Origin: an uncultured Clostridia bacterium
GTDB taxonomy: Bacteria; Bacillota; Clostridia; TANB77; CAG-508
DNA: 17,120 nt
Assembly: GCA_947595555.1 (NCBI GenBank)
Contig: CANQES010000023.1
Coordinates: 1-17,120 of the forward strand
Direction: 5' to 3'
Shown here: one piece after another, positions 6,355 to 15,000 of the stretch
How positions within the stretch are numbered: the first letter of the stretch is position 1
How the letters are laid out: each line of letters begins with the position of its first letter
Translations under genes and position numbers: made by a program
The notes under the pieces: generated by a model
What the model was told of the DNA's origin: nothing
The model's database searches: none
What the model saw: only the letters and a program-made list of their open reading frames with translations

Positions 6355-6894
6355 TTATAAATCAATTTTTACATCTTCTCGTTTTTTATCTTCTGCATTG
6401 AAAAATTCTTTTTTAGTCATTCCTTTTGAATTTGCAAATACACTTGATGGAAATGTAACAATTTTTTGATTATAAATAGATACATTTGAATTATAAAGTC
6501 TACGTGCAGCTTGCAAGTGCTCTTCAACATCTGCAATTGCCAATTGCAATTCCTTATAATTTTCACTTGCTTTTAAATCTGGATAATTTTCAGCTAGTGC
6601 TGAAATTTTTGTAAAGTTTTCTTCCATTGCAGCATTTGCATCATTTTTTTCTTGCATTGTCATTCCTTGACGTAATTCTATTGTTTTAAATATTGTTTCT
6701 TGTTCATATTTAGTATATCCTTTAACAACATCTATCATTTTTGTTAAAACATCATATCTTTTTGTTAGAGCAACATCTATTCCTGAATTTGCTTCATCAA
6801 TTTTAACAAGAGATCTATTTAATCCATTAGATATTGAAATCAAATATCCTACTATAATTAATACAATAACTACAACAATAATTGCTACTACCAT
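6355..6894 (-). CDS. lemA: LemA family membrane protein
   Basis: A 179-residue LemA-type protein, close to the usual family length. It has one N-terminal membrane helix (residues 1-20, rich in V and I) and a long helical body with the family pattern: SLVKIDEANSGIDVALTKRYDVL (about 28-50) and VVKGYTKYE (56-64). Further on are ENFTKISALAENYPDLKASE and RRLYNSNVSIYNQKIVTFPS, then an SVFA segment near the end. LemA proteins are anchored by the N-terminus with a coiled-coil-like bundle; the molecular function is not settled. The ATG lies three bases after the upstream gene's stop, with AAGGAGGTG inside that gene's last codons, so the pair is translationally coupled. No clear terminator follows; transcripts may run on toward the hydrolase. 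Confidence 0.95.
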   Translation of the reverse strand: MVVAIIVVVIVLIIVGYLISISNGLNRSLVKIDEANSGIDVALTKRYDVLTKMIDVVKGYTKYEQETIFKTIELRQGMTMQEKNDANAAMEENFTKISALAENYPDLKASENYKELQLAIADVEEHLQAARRLYNSNVSIYNQKIVTFPSSVFANSKGMTKKEFFNAEDKKREDVKIDL

Positions 6895-6897
6895 TTT

Positions 6898-7797
6898 TTA
6901 CACCTCCTTTTTAAATAAATCATTGTCAAGATTAAGTTCATCTACAAATTGTGCTATCATCTCTACATCACCTGATATTCTTTTAAGTATGTCTTCTTCA
7001 TTAATTTGTTTAAATACACTATCAGGTTCAAAAGAATCTTTATTATCATATATTCCAACATGTAAGCGATTATCTACAAAACATAATAAAAGCTTGCCTT
7101 TATTTAATTCATCTAATTTTTCTATTCTAGTCATAAGAGATGGTGTAATTATATAAAAAGCATCATGTTCATTTTGTGCATATACATTGAATTTTTGATT
7201 AAAACTTTCTGACTCCATAGAAACTTTTTTAAATAAGTCATCCTTTTTTCCAAATAAAGACATTGTTTTTACTTTGGAATTTCCAAATCCCTTTTGAACT
7301 ACTTGAACATCTGCTTTAAAGGATTTATTAAAATCAAATACCATCCATCTACCTTTAAATATTGTTGAATATGTAGTAGTTGTATTTCCATTTGAATCAG
7401 TCGAAGTATGTTCTTCTTCTATATGAACATCTGCTTGTTCAAATTTTATATCTTTATATTTAGCAGATATAAAATCTTCTGAATGATATCTATCTCCCAT
7501 GCGCATCATATTAGTTCCAGAAATGGTCTCATATGGCATACCTCTATATGGTTCATAAACTAACTCTGTAAATTTTGATTCTAAAGCTTTTACTACAAAT
7601 ACTTTTTTAAAAGTATTTGCATATTCATGTTTTAATTTTATTGTAGAAAGTAAAGTTATAATAACTCCCAATATAATGGGAAGTATTATTAATTTGAACA
7701 TAAAAATTGCAAATACTATAGTTGCTATAATAGTAATTATAATTCCTGTTAGATATCGTCCTTTTATTTTTAACCTTAATTCTTCTAATTCTTCCAT
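6898..7797 (-). CDS. DUF3137 family membrane protein, LemA partner
   Basis: A 299-residue protein matching the DUF3137 family, which commonly sits next to LemA. It has a short charged N-terminus, two close hydrophobic helices at about 17-52, then a large soluble domain. The latter has segments I associate with the family: YEPYRGMPYETISGT (about 82-96), a polar turn with STDSNGNTTTTYSTIFKGRW (about 133-152), and a C-terminal half with FYIITPSLM and LLLCFVDNRLHVGI. The function is unknown; a membrane-associated role with LemA is expected. It leads a two-gene operon under a near-consensus promoter at 7832-7860, with AAGGATG upstream of its ATG. Confidence 0.85.
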   Translation of the reverse strand: MEELEELRLKIKGRYLTGIIITIIATIVFAIFMFKLIILPIILGVIITLLSTIKLKHEYANTFKKVFVVKALESKFTELVYEPYRGMPYETISGTNMMRMGDRYHSEDFISAKYKDIKFEQADVHIEEEHTSTDSNGNTTTTYSTIFKGRWMVFDFNKSFKADVQVVQKGFGNSKVKTMSLFGKKDDLFKKVSMESESFNQKFNVYAQNEHDAFYIITPSLMTRIEKLDELNKGKLLLCFVDNRLHVGIYDNKDSFEPDSVFKQINEEDILKRISGDVEMIAQFVDELNLDNDLFKKEV

Positions 7798-7831
7798 ATT
7801 TTATCATCCTTATCTTTATTTTCTAAATAAA

Positions 7832-7860
7832 ATTATATATAAATTTTTAAAAAAAGTCAA
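7832..7860 (-). promoter_or_regulatory. Near-consensus promoter of the DUF3137-lemA operon
   Basis: TTGACT (7860-7855) and TATAAT (7837-7832) on the minus strand, with a 17-base spacer. The predicted start near 7825 gives a leader of about 28 bases to the ATG at 7797. Confidence 0.75.
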
Positions 7861-7886
7861 CGTTTGGTTTTTAGATATTTTTATAT

Positions 7887-8564
7887 TTATATCTTCAAAT
7901 ATTCTATAACTTTATTTTTAATACTTTTATCCATTTGTTTAAAATCATCAAATATCGACTTATTATTTACTAAATTTTTAGATTCAAGAATAATTATATT
8001 ATTAGCAGATTGTTTAAATTCATCTATAAATTTATTAAACAAATCATTTCTTAATTTTCCTTCCCATTTAAACGGTTTTTGGACAAAACAAGTAATAGGA
8101 ATGTTTAAAGTTTTAATATAATTATTTATAAATGGAGTAATTATAGTTCCACATCCTCCTCCAATTGCTGTAATGGTAATTACTAAATCTGCATTTGATG
8201 TCAATGTTTTTAAAAAAATTTCAATATCTTCTTTACTTTCTTCAAGTACTTTCTCGCCATTTTCTATTTTTCCATAACAACCCAGTCCATTACATGTTTT
8301 TTTGCCAATAGCCATATATTCTATTGCTCTTGTAATTTTTCTATCTATTATTGGTAAGAAAATATCTTTATTTGTAAAATATTCTATGTTGTTTACCTTC
8401 TGTAAACCATAATCTTGAATCTGGTGTATATCTTCAATATTTGCTGATATATACCCATATTTAATCATATCTTTTGATAAATATTGAAGCTCATATGATT
8501 TTATTAATTCATTTATTATATGGGTTGCAGCTCCACCAATACCTATAATACAAATTTTCTTCAT
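7887..8564 (-). CDS. Short FtsZ/tubulin-like GTP-binding protein (225 aa)
   Basis: The N-terminal half matches the FtsZ/tubulin nucleotide-binding domain. Residues 1-20 (MKKICIIGIGGAATHIINEL) parallel the FtsZ loop-1 glycine motif GVGGAG-N. CNGLGCYGKIENGEKVLEES (91-110) parallels GLGAGANPEVG-KAAEES. AIGGGCGT (133-140) is the tubulin signature GGGTGTG. FVQKPFKWEGKLR (160-172) parallels TKPF-FEGKKR. The protein ends about 35 residues after IIILESKNL, so the FtsZ C-terminal domain and its T7 catalytic loop (usually N-D-A/D) are missing: 225 residues against about 350-400. It may bind GTP but should not form a standard self-activating filament. I chose ATG 8564, not 8600, because AAGGAGG lies eight bases upstream and the promoter lies within the longer version. 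It has its own promoter and sits just upstream of the DUF3137-lemA operon. Confidence 0.75.
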   Translation of the reverse strand: MKKICIIGIGGAATHIINELIKSYELQYLSKDMIKYGYISANIEDIHQIQDYGLQKVNNIEYFTNKDIFLPIIDRKITRAIEYMAIGKKTCNGLGCYGKIENGEKVLEESKEDIEIFLKTLTSNADLVITITAIGGGCGTIITPFINNYIKTLNIPITCFVQKPFKWEGKLRNDLFNKFIDEFKQSANNIIILESKNLVNNKSIFDDFKQMDKSIKNKVIEYLKI

Positions 8565-8586
8565 ATAAACAACCTCCTTAGTTTTT

Positions 8587-8614
8587 ATTATATCAAACAA
8601 TTAAATTTTTGCAA
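8587..8614 (-). promoter_or_regulatory. Promoter of the FtsZ-like gene
   Basis: TTGCAA (8614-8609) and TATAAT (8592-8587) on the minus strand, with a 16-base spacer. The -10 is perfect. The predicted leader is very short, about 16 bases, starting near the AAGGAGG site. Confidence 0.6.
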
Positions 8615-8669
8615 TTCGACTGGTCATATAATGTATTTGTTTCATAAAAACTTATTTATGTAATATTAA

Positions 8670-8693
8670 GAGCCTACCATGTCTGGTAAGCCC
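8670..8693 (-). terminator. Terminator after the giant surface protein gene
   Basis: GAGCCTACCA (8670-8679) and TGGTAAGCCC (8684-8693) pair over 10 bases with two G.U pairs and a 4-base loop. It lies about 30 bases past the stop at 8726 and is followed on the minus strand by TTAATATTACATAAAT. The tail is only moderately T-rich. Confidence 0.65.
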
Positions 8694-8725
8694 TTTAGAT
8701 TAAACTTAATTTGTAGTCACTATAT

Positions 8726-9076
8726 TTATTGTGGAGGAGTTAGCACAAATCCAATTCTAGTAAGAGCACGGCCTTCATTAGTATTACTATCTTTTCCTAG
8801 TAAACTATTTAATTGGTCTGTATCTAAATCATATGATGCTATAACTGTAAATAAGTACAATCTACCTTCTACAAGATTTTTAAATGTTATTTCGTTTTCT
8901 CCTAATTTAACTTTAGGTGTCCTATTTCCTTCTTCATCTGCATATGGTCCATAAGAACAATACAAATTATTATTACCCTCAAGTAAAGCATTATCATTAT
9001 CCATTAATGTAAATTTAAATGTTACTGATTTATCTTCATAGTTTGGTTCAGCTGTATATCCTACCATTTGTACTGG
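8726..9076 (-). repeat. Terminal partial repeat unit 6
   Basis: The unit starts at PVQMVGYTAEP and has 117 codons including the stop. It is paralogous to the first module of unit 4 (both have YDLDTD-LNSLLGKD-NT), and the protein stops where unit 4 continues into its next module. Confidence 0.7.
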
Positions 9077-12000
9077 TGATTTTAATACATCAAATTGGTC
9101 AATACGATTTACTTGTATCTCTTCTGTGTCATAAGATATTTTTGTTATTTTTAAATCTACTATGCCATATTCGCTTGGTGCTTGATAACTAATCTTATAT
9201 GTTCCATCTTCTTGTTTTTGTAACTCATCATTACTATATGTTTTGTCATTTACAACTATACTGTTAACATCTAAATCTGTATTATCTTCAATATTATAGA
9301 AAATATCGACCGTTCCACCTTTTTTTGGATAATAAGTAGACATGTTAGTTCCTGCAATACTTGCTCTAATTCCCACTTTTACGTCCTTTTCTTCTGCTAA
9401 TGGTTGCTTTTTATGAACTTCCCCATCTATAACATCATAGTCAGCACTAAGTTCTACTTTGTAAGTTTCTGCTTTTGGTGCTTCTAGATTTACAGTACTT
9501 GCAGTTGCGTCTAGTTCTTTTGTTTCAATGACTTCATCTGTTGTTGCATATTTTAATGTTGCATATAATTTTGTTACTGTTTTTTCTTTATCTGTTAGTG
9601 TAAATGTTGCTGTAATAAAATCTTTATTTGCTGATACAGAAGTTTTAAATACATCAACTGTTGGTTTTGTTTTTAAAATTTTGAAACTTGTATCAGTTAC
9701 TGGAAGTTGCTTAGTATTTTCTAATTTTACTTCTTGCAAATATAAAATTTTATTTTCTTGGTCTTCAAAAGTTATACCTTCTACTATGTAACTTCCATCT
9801 TCTTGTTTTTTAGCACTATAAGTACTTCCGTCTATCTTCACTTCTATAACATCATAGTTACCAGCATTAGTGCTTTCAAATTGAATATCTAACTTTCTTT
9901 CTTGTCTATTCATGTTGATTACTTTTAAATTACTAATTTTTAATTCATAATTTTGGATAATCTTAAATTGTTTAGTTTCAAATATCTCTGTTTTCTCATT
10001 TTCTGTTGCTTCACCTAGCACATTATTGTCTAAATCATATGTAATAGAAAGATCAATTTGATACATTACTTTTTCTGTTAAACCGTTTAATTCATATTTC
10101 AATTTTCCTTTTTCAAGAGGAATTGTTTGTTTTTGATTATTACTCAAATTTGTAATAATAATTTCTCCACTCTTAAATGTATCTTCCTCATCATTCATAG
10201 AAAATGTTACATTTGGTACATCACTTACAGTGTCTAAAACATAGTTGTCAATAGATAATTTATCTTTTAATACTTCTATTTGTGATGTCTTTTCTTTTAA
10301 ATCTATTATTTCATCATTGTCTAAAGTTACACTATTTAATGTAATAGTTTTAACACCTGACTCTTCATATCCTGGAAGTGATTCAATTGTAGCATATGTT
10401 CTGCCATTTTTCTCTAGTTCATATTTCTTTCCATCAATTGTAGCAACTGTTGGATAATATTTACTTGCTGTTCCATAACCAGAGATAACATCACTTGTAA
10501 ATGAATATTTTATTTTTTCATTTTTTTCAAAATAATGTGTTTTTGTATTTTCTTTATATGTGTCTATATTCTCAATATGAAGCTCACTTGGAGGCACTAC
10601 TAAAACTAATGCACGATATAATGCTGAACCATTATCAGTATTTTCGTCTTTTCCTAATAATGAATTTAAATTATCTGTGTCTAAATCATAACTTAATCTT
10701 ACATTTGCTAGAAGTGATGTAAGTACAGGAATATCGACAAAAGTTATTTCATTAATATCATTTGGATCATCTGGATCATTAATTTTTATTTTTGGTCTTA
10801 CTTCTCCATGTGTATCTGGTATAGCTCCTCTTCCTACATAAATGTAAGCATCTTTTAGATTTCCATCTTCATCTTTTTCAGCTGCATTATCTGGATCAAG
10901 TAATTTAAATCTTATTGTTACTGATTTTTCTGGATATTTTTCTGTTGCCTCATAGTGACTCTCTGAAGTATAATGTCTTACACTTGGAACAGTCTTTAAA
11001 ACATCAATTTGACTAATATATTCTGTAACTTCAATGTCTGTATTATCATAAGATATTTGAGTTACTTTTAAATCTGACATGCCATAATCTTTAGGAGCTG
11101 TATATGTAATTTTGTAAGTATCTTCACTTTCTTTTGTCGTTTCATAACTTTGACCATTAATAACAATATTAGTAACATCTATATCTGTATTGTCTTCTAC
11201 AGTATAAGAAACTTCAATGTCCTTGCCTTTTTTTGGATAGTAAGTAGATGGTGTTGCTGATTTTATACTAGCTTCAATTCCTATTGTAATATCACCTTTT
11301 TCTGCTAAGTCTTCTTTTTCATGTTTAATTCCATCTACCGCATCATAACTTGCTGCTATTACGACTGTGTAATCTCCTGCTTGATAAATAGTACCTTCAC
11401 TTGTTTTAAATGTTACTTCTCTTGCAGTTTTGTCTAGTTCTTTTGTTTCTACAATGTCACCTTTTGCATTTTGTAATTCTGCATATAGTTTAGTTACAAC
11501 ACTATCTTCATCTGTTACGTCAAATTTTGCTGTAATAGTATTTTTCTCATCTGGTGCATTTGTGTATGTAACTGTAGCCGTTGGTGCATCTTTAAATACA
11601 ACGACACTTTCATTTAATTCACCAAAGTCTTTTAAGTTTTTCAATGTTGCTTCTTCTAATGTTAATGTTGTCTTTTCTGTACTTGTAATAGGTACTTCTA
11701 CTGTATAAGTTGTTCCGCTTTTTGTAACTGGATATTCTTCCCCATTTATTAGTACTTCCTCTACTGGATATCTTGATAAGTTTGTACTTTCAAATTGTAA
11801 TACAATTATATGTCCTTCTCTATTAACTTCTTTTACAACTAAATTGTTTAATGTAAAGTCATAATCTTTTAATATTTCAAAATTGTGTTCTTTTAGCACT
11901 TCTGTCTTTTGATGTTGATTATTGTTTCTATCTGTATCTAAATCATATGTAACTTCTATTTGAACATCATAAATTGTATGTTGTGCTATATTTTCTAATT

Positions 12001-15000
12001 CTATTGATGTATTATCTTTGTTGAATTCTATTTCTTGTTTTTGATTCTTTTCATCAATTATAATTATCTTTCCACTTACAAAAGCATCTTCCTCATCTTG
12101 TAATACAAATGATAATACTGGTTTTTCATTTGTATCATCTACCATTATGTGTGTAATAACTGGTTCTGATTTTAATACTTCTATTTTACTTGTGTAAGAA
12201 GTTTCTGCTGTTTGATTTTGATAGCATATGCCTGTTACATTTAATGTTTGTTCACCTGATGTATTTGGCACTTTATAGATTATTTTATAAGTTCCATCTG
12301 CTTGTTTTTCTGCATTATATTCTTTTTCATTAATAATTAATTTTGTAACATTTAAATCTGTGTTATCTTCTATTGTATAGAAAATGTTAGCTTCTGTTTC
12401 TTTTTGAATATAATAGCTTGCATTTGTATGTTTAACTATATTAGCTACTATATCTACTGTTATATTTTCTTTGTTTGCCAAAGTCACTTTTTCATGACTT
12501 AAACCATCTAAAGTATTGTAATCAGCCAATATGTCTATTGAATATTTTCCTGCTTGATAAACTTCATTTGTTGCTTCAAATGTTACACTTCTTGCATTTT
12601 TATCTAATTCTTTTGTTTCTATAACTTTTCCATTTTCATCTTTTAATTGTACATATATTTTAGTTAACGCATCATCTTCATCAGTTACTTCAAAGCTTGT
12701 TGTAATACTATTTTTCTCATCTGATACATTTGCTTCTATATTTGTAACTGTTGGTGCATCTTTAAATACAACTACACTTTCATTTAATCCATCAAAGTCT
12801 TTTAAGTTCTTCAATGTTGCTTCTTCTAATTTTAATGTTGTCTTTTCTGTACTTGTAATAGGTACTTCTACTGTATAAGTTGTTCCATTGTTTGTAACTA
12901 GATATTCTTCTCCATTTATTAGTACTTCCTCTACTGGATATCTTGATAAGTTTGTACTTTCAAATTGTAATATAATTACATTTTTTGCTCTATTAACTTC
13001 TTTTACAACTAAATTGTTTAATGTAAAGTCATAATCTTTTAATACTTCAAAATTGTGTTCTTTTAGCACTTCCGTTTTTTGATTTTGATTATTGCTTCTG
13101 TCTGTATCCAAATCATATGTAACTTCTATTTGAACATCATAAATTGTATGTTGTGCTATATTTTCTAATTCTATTGATGTTTCATTTTTGCTAAATTCTA
13201 TCTCTTGTTTTTGACTATTTTCATCAATAATAATTACCTTTCCACTTACAAAAGCATCTTCCTCATCTTGTAATCCAAATGATAATACTGGTATGTCATG
13301 TGTATCATCTACCATTATATGTGTAATGCTTGGAGCTGATTTTAACACTTCTATTTCAATGTCATAATATTCTTCAATTGCTTTTGCTCCATATTTTATT
13401 TCCGTCACTTCTAGTATCTCTTTTCCAGATACCTCTAGTGCAGTATATTCCATTTTATAAGTTCCATCTGCTTGTTTTTCTACACTATAAGGTTCTCCTT
13501 CCATAATTATGTCAGTAACATCTAAGTCCGTATTATCCTCAACTGTAAATACTATCTCTATTTTTTGTCCTTTTTCAACATAATAACTTGAAATGATATC
13601 ACCTAAAATATTTGATACTATATCTACTGTTATATTACCTTTACTTGCTAAAGTTTCTTTTTCATGTTTTAATCCATCCAAAGCATTATAATCTGCTAAG
13701 ATATCTACTGTATATTCTCCAGCTTGATAAACATTATTATCTGATGTTTGGAAAGTTACTTCTCTTGCAGTTTTATCTAATTCTTTTGTCTCTATAACTT
13801 TTCCATTTTTATCTTTTAATTGTGCATACAATTTAATTAATGTATCATCTTCATCTGTTACTTCAAATCTTGATGTAATAGCATTTTTATCATTTGACAC
13901 ATTTGCTTCTATCTCTGTAACTATTGGTGCATTTTTAAATACAACTACACTCTTATTTAAGTTTTCAAAGTCCTTCAAGTTATTTAATACTGCTTCTTCT
14001 AATGTTAATGTTGTTCTTTTTGTATTTGTAATAGGTACTTCTACTGTATAAATTGTTCCATTTTTCGTAACTGGATATTCTTCTCCATTTATTAATACTT
14101 CTTCAATTACATATCTTGATATATTTGTGCTTTCAAATTGTAATACAATTATATGTCCTTCCCTATTAACTTCTTTTACAACTAAATTATCTAATTTAAA
14201 ATCATAATCTTTTACAATTTCAAAATTATGCTCTTTTAATACGTCTGTTTTTTGATTTTGATTATTGTCTCTGTCCATATCTAAATCGTATGTAACTTCA
14301 ATTTTAACATCATAAATTATATGCTGTGCTATATTTTCTAATTTGATTGATGTTGTATCTTTGTTAAATTCAATGTCCTGTGTTTTATTATTTTCATCAA
14401 CAATTATTACTTTTCCTCTTATAAAAGTATTCTCTTCATCTTGTATTCCAAAAGATAATACAGGTTTATCTTGAGAATCATCTACTAATAAATGTGTAAT
14501 AGTTGGAGCTGATTTTAATACTTCTACCTTACTTTCATAAGATGTATTTATTGTTTCTTCTTTGTAGTTTATTTTTGTTACTGTTAAAGTTAATTCACCT
14601 GATTTAGTTGGTGCTTTATATTTTACCTTGTAACTTCCATCTTTTTGTTTTGTAACAGGCAAGGTTACTCCATTTAATTCTAAACTTACTACATCTTCAG
14701 TTGTATTGTCTTTAATTGTATATGTTACTTCTGTTTCTTCACCTTTTGCAACATAATAATTTAATGTCTTACTATTAGTAATACTAGATTTAATTGGTGT
14801 TTTTATATCACTACAAATTGATTTAACTTCTTGTTTAATTCCATCTCCTAAATCATACTTAACTACTAGTTCTACTGAATATGTTCCTGCAAATTCTATA
14901 TCAAAACTTGAAGTTCTTTCTTGTAAATCTACTTCTTTTTCGCCAACAACTTCTCCTCTACTATTTTTTAAATAAAGAGTAATTGTTGTTACACTTTCAT

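Noticed and set aside
7873..7894. AGATAT/ATATCT hairpin after the FtsZ-like gene as terminator
   Set aside because: Only six A/T pairs, overlaps the stop codon, and no T-run follows on the minus strand.
8565..8600. Longer FtsZ-like start with 12 extra residues
   Set aside because: The extra codons lie between the promoter -10 and the strong AAGGAGG ribosome site, so the ATG at 8564 fits far better.
9077..14509. Periodic repeats as a possible CRISPR or tandem satellite array
   Set aside because: The repeats are 1.2 kb coding units kept in frame within one protein, not short repeats with unique spacers.
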